Assembly: GCF_014164585.1 (NCBI RefSeq)
Contig: NZ_JACJFM010000021.1
Span: 1 to 64,000, forward strand
Source: Oceanospirillum sediminis
Lineage (GTDB): Bacteria; Pseudomonadota; Gammaproteobacteria; Pseudomonadales; Halomonadaceae
Length of the DNA stretch: 64,000 nucleotides
Direction: 5' to 3'
In this document: positions 39,271 to 48,341 of the stretch, piece by piece
Layout of the letters: the number at the start of each line of letters is the position of its first letter
How positions within the stretch are numbered: position 1 is the stretch's first letter
The notes under the pieces: generated by a model
What the model was told of the DNA's origin: nothing
Databases searched by the model: none
The model's input: the letters and a program-made list of their open reading frames with translations, nothing else
Position numbers and translations under genes: made by a program

Positions 39271-39786
39271 TCAGACCGTCAGGGCCATCTCTTCTTTAAT
39301 GAGTTCGCACCAGGCTTCAAGACGTTCATCTGTCTGCTCTCGCTGAGTATCTTCATCCAGAGCCAGACCGACAAACTGAGATTTGTCATCTGTCAGGGCG
39401 AGTGATGCTTCAAATTCGTAGCCTTCGACAGGCCAGTAACCGACAATGGTTGCGCCACGTTCAACGACCTTTTTATGTAACATACCCATCGCATCCAGGA
39501 ACCATTCGCCGTAACCCAGTTGGTCGCCCAGACCAATGAATGCCATTATTTTGTCGGAATAGTCGTAATTATCCAGATCTTCCCAGACTTCCTCCCAGTC
39601 TTCCTGCACTTCACCGTAATCCCAGGTCGGAATGGCAAAAATGATAAAACTGTATTCGTTGATCACTTCCAGATCGGCGTTTTTGACATCGAACAGATCA
39701 ACATTGTCTGTTCCCAGAATTTTCTGGACCTTCTCAGCGATATCTCCTGTATTGCCTGTGGTAGTACCGTAAAGCAGTGCGATCAT
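39271..39786 (-). CDS. Flavodoxin
   Basis: Flavodoxin is a small FMN electron carrier that often replaces ferredoxin under iron limitation. The 171-residue protein has the FMN phosphate loop GTTTGNTGDIA at residue 7, the FMN-stacking region PTWDYGE near residue 55 and GLGDQLGYGEWF near residue 93. It is of the long-chain FldA/FldB size. It is the first gene of a probable operon with the PepSY protein and the small exported protein. Its promoter overlaps a Fur-box-like sequence. Confidence 0.95.
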   Translation of the reverse strand: MIALLYGTTTGNTGDIAEKVQKILGTDNVDLFDVKNADLEVINEYSFIIFAIPTWDYGEVQEDWEEVWEDLDNYDYSDKIMAFIGLGDQLGYGEWFLDAMGMLHKKVVERGATIVGYWPVEGYEFEASLALTDDKSQFVGLALDEDTQREQTDERLEAWCELIKEEMALTV

Positions 39787-39829
39787 GGCTAATTTATCTC
39801 TTTGCAGTGTTGTTAAAAATTATGCAAAT

Positions 39830-39859
39830 GATAATGATTGGCGTTAAATATGAAAGCAA
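39830..39859 (-). promoter_or_regulatory. Flavodoxin operon promoter with Fur-box-like site
   Basis: On the minus strand, TTGCTT and CATTAT are 17 bases apart, upstream of flavodoxin. The plus-strand sequence at 39830-39848 begins GATAATGAT and matches 13 of 19 positions of the classic Fur consensus (GATAATGATAATCATTATC), covering the -10 box. Repression by iron-loaded Fur is inferred. Confidence 0.6.
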
Positions 39860-39986
39860 TTTTATTAAACCCGGTCTGAATTTTATTGGCTATCCGTCTG
39901 ATAGTACTGGCAGATAAGGCTTAACAGTGCATTTCCGGGGCTGAATTCGAAGACAAAAAAAGGGGAGAAAATGATACTAAAGACGC

Positions 39987-40018
39987 AGTAAGGCAGAGTT
40001 GTTGAACTCTGCCTTACT
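39987..40018 (-). terminator. Hairpin terminator after ispB
   Basis: A perfect 14-base-pair stem (AGTAAGGCAGAGTT and complement, four-base loop) lies 13 bases after the ispB stop. The minus-strand T tract is weak (GCGTCTTTAG). Confidence 0.6.
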
Positions 40019-40030
40019 TACTATACCTGT

Positions 40031-41002
40031 TTACGCAGAGCGTTTCACAGCCAGGTCTGCAAACAATGCCAGACGTTCTTTATAGACAGAGTCTGGCAGA
40101 CACTCCAGAGCCACTTTGGCTTTGTCTGCCATTTCACAGGCCTTTTGTTCCGTGTAATCCAGAGCACCGGTGCGATTGATGATTTCCAGAACTTCATCAA
40201 GGAGCTCCAGGCCGCCTTTGCGAATCGCTTTTCGGACCAGCTTAGCGTCTTCCTCAGTACCTGTTGCCATTGCTCTGATCAGTGGCAGTGTCGGTTTGCC
40301 TTCCGCCAGATCGTCACCTACATTCTTGCCCATCGATTGAGCATCGCCACGATAATCCAGCAGGTCATCCTGTAACTGGAAAGCCAGCCCCAGATAGTTA
40401 CCATAGTCTGCCAGTGCTTTTTGTTGCTCAGGATTGGCACCAGACAGAACCGCTGCTGATTCAGTGGCAGCTTCGAATAACATCGCTGTCTTGGCTTTAA
40501 TCACAGTCATGTACTGTTCTTCTGTGATTTTGGGATTGCGAACGTTTGTCAGCTGCAGAACTTCACCTTCTGAGATAACGTTGGTCGCATTGGCATAGAT
40601 TTTCAGGATATCCATATTGCCAATCTGTACCATCAATTCGAAAGCGCGGGTATAGAGAAAGTCACCAACCAGTACACTGGGAGCATTGCCCCATTTGTTA
40701 TTAGCGGTATCCCGGCCTCGACGCATGTCTGACTCATCGACTACATCATCATGCAGCAGCGTGGCAGTGTGGATAAACTCAACCAGAGCAGCCAGAGGAA
40801 TGCGTTCTTCCTTCAGACAATTGAATGACCGGCACACCAGCAGTACCAGCAGGGGGCGCATGCGCTTACCGCCACTGTCCACAATATATTCGGCGATTTT
40901 CTCAACCAGGGGGACACGGGAGTGTAACTGATCAAGAATGTTCTGATTCAGTGCGGCAAAATCATCCGCAACGATGTCGTGGATCGAGCTCTTTGGCTGC
41001 AT
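40031..41002 (-). CDS. ispB: Octaprenyl diphosphate synthase
   Basis: IspB extends farnesyl diphosphate to the polyprenyl side chain of ubiquinone. The 323-residue protein has both Asp-rich motifs: LLHDDVVDESDMRRG near residue 82 and LQDDLLDYRGD near residue 215. It also has GGKRMRPLLV near residue 45. It is divergent from rplU, a pairing conserved across gammaproteobacteria. Chain length (C40 or other) cannot be told from the sequence by eye. Confidence 0.94.
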   Translation of the reverse strand: MQPKSSIHDIVADDFAALNQNILDQLHSRVPLVEKIAEYIVDSGGKRMRPLLVLLVCRSFNCLKEERIPLAALVEFIHTATLLHDDVVDESDMRRGRDTANNKWGNAPSVLVGDFLYTRAFELMVQIGNMDILKIYANATNVISEGEVLQLTNVRNPKITEEQYMTVIKAKTAMLFEAATESAAVLSGANPEQQKALADYGNYLGLAFQLQDDLLDYRGDAQSMGKNVGDDLAEGKPTLPLIRAMATGTEEDAKLVRKAIRKGGLELLDEVLEIINRTGALDYTEQKACEMADKAKVALECLPDSVYKERLALFADLAVKRSA

Positions 41003-41051
41003 ATTTCAGGCTTTTCTGCTGTTAAATCGGGCTTATTAAAATAGTGTCTGA

Positions 41052-41080
41052 ATGCTATTGGGCAGGACATGGGGTGTCAA
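41052..41080 (-). promoter_or_regulatory. Sigma-70 promoter of ispB
   Basis: On the minus strand, a perfect TTGACA -35 and a TAGCAT -10 are separated by 17 bases, 50 bases upstream of ispB. The 360-base ispB-rplU gap otherwise holds the rplU promoter and no open reading frame I can support. Confidence 0.7.
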
Positions 41081-41210
41081 GCGGCATACCCTTTTTGTCA
41101 CTAAAGTTACATGAAAAGCTTTTTTCCTGCTAAATGAAAGAGTTGCGAACCTATTTGTCGTGCATGGTGTTTTTTATCTCTGGAGGCCGGTATTACACGG
41201 CTGTGCGGTG

Positions 41211-41239
41211 TTGCCCCCGAGGGGAAGTTCGTATAAAAT
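41211..41239 (+). promoter_or_regulatory. Promoter of rplU-rpmA
   Basis: TTGCCC and TAAAAT (within GTATAAAATGCGCG) are 17 bases apart, leaving a leader of about 115 bases before rplU. The GC-rich discriminator after the -10 is typical of growth-rate-controlled ribosomal promoters. Confidence 0.65.
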
Positions 41240-41362
41240 GCGCGCCCTGCCTGACATTATTCCTTTGCTCCCTGTCCGATGGTTGCCAGAGCGCCTCCAT
41301 TCAAAACAGGTAAGTAAGTAGCACTCACAACAGTCAGGCACTGCAGTATTTTGGAGAAAAAC

Positions 41363-41674
41363 ATGTACGCAGTTATTAAAAGCGGCGGTAAGCAGTACCG
41401 TGTTGCAGAAGGCGATGTCCTGAAAATTGAAAAACTGGAGCTGGAAACTGGCGCTTCAGTTGATTTTGACCAGGTTCTGCTGGTTGCAGATGGCGACGAC
41501 GTTAAAGTTGGTGCGCCTCTGGTTGACGGTGCGAAAGTGACTGCTGAAGTAGTAAGTCACGGTCGTGGTGATAAAGTTAAAATCATCAAGTTCCGTCGCC
41601 GTAAGCACAGCATGAAGCGTCAGGGCCACCGTCAGTGGTACACTGAAGTGAAAATTACCGGCATCGCTGGTTAA
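41363..41674 (+). CDS. rplU: 50S ribosomal protein L21
   Basis: The 103-residue protein matches L21 throughout: [14 protein letters not shown] at the start and [19 protein letters not shown] near the C terminus, both of which contact 23S rRNA. ATG 41363 follows a TTGGAG site. The upstream in-frame TTG is not needed. It is co-transcribed with rpmA, 129 bases downstream. Confidence 0.97.
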   Translation: MYAVIKSGGKQYRVAEGDVLKIEKLELETGASVDFDQVLLVADGDDVKVGAPLVDGAKVTAEVVSHGRGDKVKIIKFRRRKHSMKRQGHRQWYTEVKITGIAG

Positions 41675-41803
41675 TTCACGCTTTATGCTCAGACTTCAGC
41701 ATTAAAGCCGGAGTCGACGTTTAATACAGAGGTTTCGCTCCAGCCCATAATGGCAACAGAGCCGGGCTGACAGCGGCAAATTTAATTTAACGAGGATGCA
41801 CTA

Positions 41804-42064
41804 ATGGCTCACAAAAAAGCTGGTGGTAGTACCCGTAACGGTCGCGATTCCGAATCGAAACGCCTTGGTGTTAAGCGCTTTGGCGGCCAGGTAGTTAAAG
41901 CTGGTAACATCATTGTTCGTCAGCGCGGCACTAAGTTCCACGCTGGTACCAATGTTGGTATGGGTAAAGATCACACTCTGTTTGCTACTTCAGACGGTGT
42001 AGTGAAATTTGAAGTACGCGGACCGAAGAAACGTAAAACCGTTACTATCGTTCCTGCTGCTTAA
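41804..42064 (+). CDS. rpmA: 50S ribosomal protein L27
   Basis: L27 reaches the peptidyl transferase centre with its N terminus. The 86-residue product begins [20 protein letters not shown] and contains the [20 protein letters not shown] signature. The N terminus starts directly at the AHKK sequence, so no Firmicutes-type cleaved extension is present. It is followed by a strong terminator. Confidence 0.97.
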   Translation: MAHKKAGGSTRNGRDSESKRLGVKRFGGQVVKAGNIIVRQRGTKFHAGTNVGMGKDHTLFATSDGVVKFEVRGPKKRKTVTIVPAA

Positions 42065-42083
42065 ACCGATCTTCGGATTGGTT

Positions 42084-42115
42084 AAAAAAGCCTCGCCCTG
42101 GTGCGAGGCTTTTTT
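42084..42115 (+). terminator. Rho-independent terminator of rplU-rpmA
   Basis: GCCTCGC pairs with GCGAGGC around a six-base loop, preceded by six A and followed by six T residues, 19 bases after the rpmA stop. Confidence 0.93.
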
Positions 42116-42313
42116 CGTATCAGCGTAATAATTCTGATTTATTTCGTACTGATGCACGCTAAGGTTATATTTTCCGGCGATACTGAGAAATCTGGGGTGT
42201 CGCACCTGTCTGAGACCGTTCTGGTGCTGACCTCAGCACGGGGATGTCCCTGTCGCGTATGAAGAATCTCTGTCTGAGATTATCTGTCACAGCTGACAGG
42301 CAGCGGTCGTTGA

Positions 42314-43561
<1,248 letters not shown>

Positions 43562-43617
43562 ATCAATTGATAATCAGTTGATTGTTCAGGCTGAAAATTT
43601 AAATAGGTGGATGGATA

Positions 43618-44739
43618 ATGTCGCAGCGTGACAGATTAGTGCGCGCAAAACGGATTGTGGTCAAAATTGGCAGTGCACTGTTAACCAATGATGGTGCAGG
43701 GCTTGATCTGCCATCGATCGCAGGCTGGGTTGACCAAATGGCCGCTCTGCATCAGCAGGGCATCGAGTTGATTCTGGTATCTTCTGGCTCTGTGGCTGAA
43801 GGTATGAGCCGTTTGGGTCTGCGCGAACGACCGTCCACCCTGCACGAGCTTCAGGCGGCGGCAGCCGTCGGTCAGATGGGGCTGGTGCAGGCGTATGAGT
43901 CTCAGTTTATGAGACATGGTATTCAGGCGGCCCAGATTCTGCTGACCCATGATGATCTGTCTGACCGTAAGCGTTATCTGAATGCTCGTAGCACGGTAAA
44001 ATCGCTACTGGAGCTGAACGTTATTCCTATCATTAACGAAAATGATACGGTGGTAACCGATGAGATTCGCTTTGGTGATAATGATACGTTGGGAGCGCTG
44101 GTTGCTAACCTGATGGAAGCCGATACCCTGATGATCCTGACCGATCAGGAAGGCCTGTTTACGGCAGATCCTCGCTCTGTCCCGGATGCGACTCTGATCT
44201 CTGAAGCCTGGGCGGATGATCCTGAACTGGCTGGTATGGCAGGTGATGGCGGTCGTCTGGGGCGTGGCGGTATGATCACTAAGGTTCGTGCTGCCAGTCT
44301 GGCTGCACGCTCCGGAGCGACAACTCTGGTGGCTAGTGGGCGTCAGCCAGATATTCTCGTGCGTGCGGTTAAAGGAGAAGCGTTAGGGACTCTGTTCCTT
44401 CCAAAAGATACGCCCTGGGCTGCTCGTAAGCGCTGGCTGGCAGGGCATCTGCAGACCCGTGGTACTCTGATGCTGGATGACGGTGCAGTAAGGGTGCTGA
44501 CAGAAAAGAACACCAGTTTGTTGTCTGTGGGTGTTAAACAGGCAACCGGGCGTTTCCGTCGTGGTGATATGGTGCAGTGTGTCAGTGAACAGGGGGTGCT
44601 GATTGCGAAAGGTCTGGTCAATTATGATCACGATGATGTGCAGAAGATCCTGGGACAGCCCAGTCATAAGATAGAAGCGCTACTGGGTTACATTGCTGAC
44701 CCGGAGCTGATTAACCGGGATAATCTGGTGCTGGTCTGA
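43618..44739 (+). CDS. proB: Glutamate 5-kinase
   Basis: ProB catalyses the first step of proline synthesis, phosphorylating glutamate. The 373-residue protein has an amino acid kinase domain ([10 protein letters not shown] near residue 16, SSGSVAEG near residue 55, NENDTV near residue 140, GRGGMITKV near residue 215) and a C-terminal PUA domain (about 280-365). This two-domain layout is normal for the family. It follows obgE by 56 bases, as in Pseudomonas. AGGTGG precedes the ATG. Confidence 0.96.
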   Translation: MSQRDRLVRAKRIVVKIGSALLTNDGAGLDLPSIAGWVDQMAALHQQGIELILVSSGSVAEGMSRLGLRERPSTLHELQAAAAVGQMGLVQAYESQFMRHGIQAAQILLTHDDLSDRKRYLNARSTVKSLLELNVIPIINENDTVVTDEIRFGDNDTLGALVANLMEADTLMILTDQEGLFTADPRSVPDATLISEAWADDPELAGMAGDGGRLGRGGMITKVRAASLAARSGATTLVASGRQPDILVRAVKGEALGTLFLPKDTPWAARKRWLAGHLQTRGTLMLDDGAVRVLTEKNTSLLSVGVKQATGRFRRGDMVQCVSEQGVLIAKGLVNYDHDDVQKILGQPSHKIEALLGYIADPELINRDNLVLV

Positions 44740-44802
44740 TAATTATCGCAGATAAGATCAGAAAAAAGCCTTTTTTCCGGTAAAAAAAAGGTGTTAAAGG
44801 GG

Positions 44803-44831
44803 TGTTCAAGCGCTTCGGTTTCCCGTAGAAT
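44803..44831 (+). promoter_or_regulatory. Likely promoter of rpsT
   Basis: TAGAAT at 44826-44831 with a weak TGTTCA -35 17 bases upstream, about 90 bases before rpsT. The -10 is more convincing than the -35. Confidence 0.45.
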
Positions 44832-44918
44832 GCCCACCCCTAACGACACTTGAATTTAAATTTATGACGTGCGCGTGCTTGCGCATTTCATTAACCGATT
44901 TCTCCAAGGAGCTTAACG

Positions 44919-45185
44919 GTGGCGAATATCGCATCTGCAAAAAAACGTGCACGCCAGGCTGAGAAGCGCCGTAATCACAATGCTAGTCTGCGCTCCATGG
45001 TGCGCACATACGTAAAGCGCGTTGTAGCGGCAGTTGAAGCTGGTGATCACGCTAAAGCTATGGCTGAGTTCAATGTAGCTCAGGCTAAGCTGGACAGCGT
45101 AGCTGACAAAGGCATCATCTCTAAGAACAAGGCTGCTCGTACTAAGAGCCGTCTGAATGCTCGAGTTAAAGCACTGGCTGCTTAA
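44919..45185 (+). CDS. rpsT: 30S ribosomal protein S20
   Basis: The 88-residue product is highly basic and matches S20: [18 protein letters not shown] at the start and [17 protein letters not shown] near the end. The start codon is GTG with AAGGAG seven bases upstream. E. coli rpsT also uses a non-ATG start (TTG), which is part of its translational autoregulation, so the weak start may be functional here. It has its own promoter and terminator. Confidence 0.97.
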   Translation: MANIASAKKRARQAEKRRNHNASLRSMVRTYVKRVVAAVEAGDHAKAMAEFNVAQAKLDSVADKGIISKNKAARTKSRLNARVKALAA

Positions 45186-45200
45186 TTCAGAGATGAGCTT

Positions 45201-45232
45201 AAAAAAAAACCGGCATCAGCCGGTTTTTTTTT
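45201..45232 (+). terminator. Rho-independent terminator of rpsT
   Basis: ACCGGC pairs with GCCGGT around an ATCA loop, flanked by an A run and nine T residues, 15 bases after the stop. It could work in both directions. Confidence 0.93.
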
Positions 45233-45332
45233 GCCTGAATTTCAGTGTTACTCTGTTTCCGGGGTAGAATGGGTGATTTTCATTGAACCTGGTTTGTCAT
45301 GGGTTCAGCCTGTTCTTATTTAAGGAAACACC

Positions 45333-46943
45333 ATGTCCCGGCCTGACGCCTCGCCGCCAGAAAACTCTTCTTCCCCGGATGGCGACACTTCCTCAAAACA
45401 ACCCTTGCAACGCAAACCTGGTTTATTACGCTCCGGGTTGATTGTCAGTGTGATGACTATGTTATCACGGGTACTGGGGCTGGCCAGAGATGTCGTTATT
45501 GCCCTCCTGTTTGGTGCAGGCAGTGGTGCTGATGCTTTCTTTGTCGCATTTAAAATCCCTAATTTTTTGCGACGTCTGTTTGCGGAAGGGGCATTTAATC
45601 AGGCCTTTGTCCCCGTATTGTCTGAATACCGTAGTCAGAGACAACAGGCTGATGTAAAAGATCTGATCAATGCTGTGGCCGGTACCCTGGGAGTGACTCT
45701 GGCGGGTATTACTCTGCTGGCTGTCCTGGCCTCTCCGGTTCTGGTATGGATTTTTGCTCCGGGTTTCAGTCAGTTGCCTGAAAAGCAGGCATTGACGGCA
45801 GACATGCTGCGGATAACTTTTCCTTACCTGTTGCTGATCTCTCTGACCGCATTTGCCGGTAGTATCCTTAACAGTTATGACCGCTTTGCTATCCCCGCTT
45901 TTACCCCTGTCTTACTGAATCTGTCATTGATCGGTTCAGCGCTCTGGCTGACGCCTGAAATGGATGAACCCGTGATGGCTCTGGCCTGGGGGGTGCTGAT
46001 TGCCGGTGCTGTACAGCTGATGTTTCAGCTGCCTTTTCTGGCCCGGATTGGCCTGCTACCGCGACCAGAGGTTCGCTGGCGGGATGAAGGGGTGCAGCGT
46101 ATTCTGAAGCTGATGGCTCCGGCCCTGTTTGGCGTATCGGTCAGCCAGATCAACTTACTGCTGGATACCATGCTGGCTTCTTTTCTGGTCAGCGGCAGTG
46201 TGTCCTGGTTGTACTATTCTGACCGGCTGGTGGAGCTGCCTCTTGGTGTTTTTGCTATTGCTATTGCTACGGTCATCCTGCCGAGCCTGTCGACCCGGCA
46301 TGCGGAGAAGTCCGCTGATGGCTTTGCCCGTACGCTGGATTGGGCGATGCGTATGGTGCTATTGATTGCTGTACCTGCTGCGGTAGCTCTGATCATACTG
46401 GCTGAGCCGCTATTATTCACTCTGTTTCAGTACGGCGCTATGACGCCATATGATGTGGATATGGCTGCGCTCAGTCTCAGGGCTTATGCCGTTGGTTTGC
46501 TGGCCTTTATGTTGATTAAAGTGCTGGCTCCGGGCTATTACGCCCGTCAGGATACAAAAACACCGGTAAAAATTGGCATCAAAGCGATGGCGGCGAATAT
46601 GCTGTTCAATTTACTGTTGGTGTTCTGGCTGGATCATGCCGGGCTGGCGCTGGCAACATCGCTGTCAGCCTTCATGAATGCGGGGTTACTCTGGTATGGG
46701 CTGAAGCGTTCAGGGATTTTTGTCTGGCAACCCGGATGGCTGAAATATGTGATTCAGCTGGTTTCTGCTACCGCCATGATGGCCGGTGTTCTGCTTATTA
46801 TGAATCCTTTTGCTGCATACTGGGTGGATTTTGGCTGGCAACAAAGAGCCATGTGGATGGGGGGGCTGGTTCTGATGGGAGGTGCGACTTATCTTGGGGT
46901 GTTACTATTAACAGGGCTGCGTTTACGTCATATTCGCCATTGA
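45333..46943 (+). CDS. murJ: Lipid II flippase MurJ
   Basis: MurJ flips lipid II across the inner membrane for cell wall synthesis. The 536-residue protein has about 14 hydrophobic segments and family motifs: LSRVLGLARDVVIA near residue 42, GADAFFVAFKIPNFLRRLFAEGAF (split by a loop) near residue 62, and YSDRLVELPLGVFAIAIATV (about 290-310). An N-terminal Ser/Pro-rich tail of about 30 residues precedes the first segment. AAGGA lies before the ATG. A TAGAAT box at 45265-45270 could be its -10. Confidence 0.95.
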   Translation: MSRPDASPPENSSSPDGDTSSKQPLQRKPGLLRSGLIVSVMTMLSRVLGLARDVVIALLFGAGSGADAFFVAFKIPNFLRRLFAEGAFNQAFVPVLSEYRSQRQQADVKDLINAVAGTLGVTLAGITLLAVLASPVLVWIFAPGFSQLPEKQALTADMLRITFPYLLLISLTAFAGSILNSYDRFAIPAFTPVLLNLSLIGSALWLTPEMDEPVMALAWGVLIAGAVQLMFQLPFLARIGLLPRPEVRWRDEGVQRILKLMAPALFGVSVSQINLLLDTMLASFLVSGSVSWLYYSDRLVELPLGVFAIAIATVILPSLSTRHAEKSADGFARTLDWAMRMVLLIAVPAAVALIILAEPLLFTLFQYGAMTPYDVDMAALSLRAYAVGLLAFMLIKVLAPGYYARQDTKTPVKIGIKAMAANMLFNLLLVFWLDHAGLALATSLSAFMNAGLLWYGLKRSGIFVWQPGWLKYVIQLVSATAMMAGVLLIMNPFAAYWVDFGWQQRAMWMGGLVLMGGATYLGVLLLTGLRLRHIRH

Positions 46944-47082
46944 TATTGGTTTGGTTTTAAAGGTTTTATATATCAATGGCTTACATCGTTTTGTTGTGAT
47001 TTTCAGCTGAGCAGCCTGGCAGCTTAACATCAAGGCTAATATGTCTTTCGCTCCGAATAGGTGCAGTATACATTTATTTCGC

Positions 47083-47088
47083 TATAAT
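47083..47088 (+). promoter_or_regulatory. Possible -10 box upstream of ribF
   Basis: A perfect TATAAT lies about 145 bases before the ribF start in the 288-base murJ-ribF gap. No good -35 box is seen at 16-18 bases, so this is tentative. Confidence 0.4.
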
Positions 47089-47231
47089 CAGACTCTTTTT
47101 ATTTTTTCATCCGCCTCTATTATAGCTCTCTGTCCCTTTAAAGCAGGGCAGAAATGCCGGTTCGGGGCAACAATAACCGGTCAGGGCGGATATTAAGCAA
47201 GATGAACAGAGATAATGATAGCCGGGGCAAA

Positions 47232-48212
47232 ATGGAACTGATTCGGGGTTTGCATAATCTACGGCCTGAACATCAGGGCTGTGTCGCCACCATAGGTAAT
47301 TTTGATGGTGTCCACCTGGGCCATCAGGTTGTGCTGCGTCAGGTAAAAACGAAGGCTCAGGAGCTGAACCTTCCTTCTGTAGTGGTAGTGTTTGAGCCTC
47401 AGCCGAGAGAGTTTTTTGCCGGCAGTCAGGCGCCTGCGCGTCTGACCCGGTTCCGGGATAAAGTGGAGCGTCTGGCTGAACAGGGTATTGACCGGGTTGT
47501 CTGCCTGCCTTTTAACCGGCGACTGGCCAGTTTGTCTGCACAGGCATTTATCGAGCAGGTCCTGATCAGAGGGCTGGGTGTCCGTTATCTGGTGGTGGGT
47601 GATGACTTCCGTTTTGGTTGTGACCGTTCTGGTGACTTTAACCTGCTGAAACGGTCAGGTGATGAGCATGATTTTGATGTGGTCAATACCGAAACCTATG
47701 AGGTGGGGGCAGAAAGGGTCAGTAGTACCCGGTTGCGTCAGGTGCTGGCGGATGCCAATTTTGTACTGGCCAGTCAGCTACTGGGCGAACCTTATCAGAT
47801 CAGTGGCCGGGTTATTCATGGTCGTAAACTGGGACGGCAACTGGGTGTGCCTACCGCTAATTTATCCCTGAAGGATAAGCAACCTGCTTTGCAGGGGGTT
47901 TACACTGTTTTGTTAACGGGGGATGACGGCGTAGTCCGAATGGGCGTGGCTAATATCGGTAACCGGCCTACGGTTGATGGTGTGCGTCCGGCGCTGGAAG
48001 TTCATCTGTTTGATTTTAAAGGCGACCTTTATGGACAAAGAGTCCGGGTTGTTTTCTGTTGTAAATTGCGGGATGAGATTCGTTTTTCTGATGTCAGTGC
48101 ATTACGGACACAGATTGAGCAGGATCTGCAGACGGCCCGTGGTTATTTTGAGGAACAGGATATGGGCAGTGGTCAGCCTGTTCCGTTAGCGCACAATGCC
48201 CTGAGACTTTAG
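47232..48212 (+). CDS. ribF: Bifunctional riboflavin kinase/FAD synthetase
   Basis: RibF phosphorylates riboflavin to FMN and adenylylates FMN to FAD, using the product of the rib genes at the start of the window. The 326-residue protein has the adenylyltransferase GNFDGVHLGHQ near residue 25, SSTRLRQ near residue 160, and the kinase motif GRKLGRQLGVPTANL near residue 200. The start at 47232 aligns with E. coli RibF (MxLIRGxHNL). Upstream in-frame starts at 47154 and 47202 would add residues outside the family. Confidence 0.95.
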   Translation: MELIRGLHNLRPEHQGCVATIGNFDGVHLGHQVVLRQVKTKAQELNLPSVVVVFEPQPREFFAGSQAPARLTRFRDKVERLAEQGIDRVVCLPFNRRLASLSAQAFIEQVLIRGLGVRYLVVGDDFRFGCDRSGDFNLLKRSGDEHDFDVVNTETYEVGAERVSSTRLRQVLADANFVLASQLLGEPYQISGRVIHGRKLGRQLGVPTANLSLKDKQPALQGVYTVLLTGDDGVVRMGVANIGNRPTVDGVRPALEVHLFDFKGDLYGQRVRVVFCCKLRDEIRFSDVSALRTQIEQDLQTARGYFEEQDMGSGQPVPLAHNALRL

Positions 48213-48261
48213 AACGCCGGATAGTGCATCCGGACAAGCGATCCTTTCAGCCCGATAAAAT

Positions 48262-48303
48262 GGTCTGAAGCAAGAGCAAAGAATTTTCAGACCTGGTCTG
48301 AAA
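48262..48303 (+). repeat. Three overlapping half-sites forming alternative hairpins before ileS
   Basis: GGTCTGAA (48262-48269), TTCAGACC (48286-48293) and GGTCTGAA (48295-48302) lie in the ribF-ileS gap. The middle copy can pair with either flank. The downstream pairing is part of a perfect 19-base palindrome (48285-48303). It could be a leader RNA switch or a DNA operator. Confidence 0.55.
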
Positions 48304-48341
48304 CCCTGTTACCTGTAAATCTGAGCAGTGATATCTGAGCC

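Noticed and set aside
25337-39786. Accessory region as a genomic island or prophage
   Set aside because: No integrase, transposase, tRNA-linked attachment site or flanking repeats are visible; the genes look like ordinary lineage-specific chromosomal genes.
44761-44791. A/T-run hairpin after proB as a terminator
   Set aside because: The stem is almost only A-T pairs (CCTTTTTT with AAAAAAGG) and too weak to call; left out of the features.
48213-48341. T-box leader before ileS
   Set aside because: No T-box sequence or specifier loop is visible, and these leaders are not expected in gammaproteobacteria. The hairpins are reported as an unexplained structure instead.
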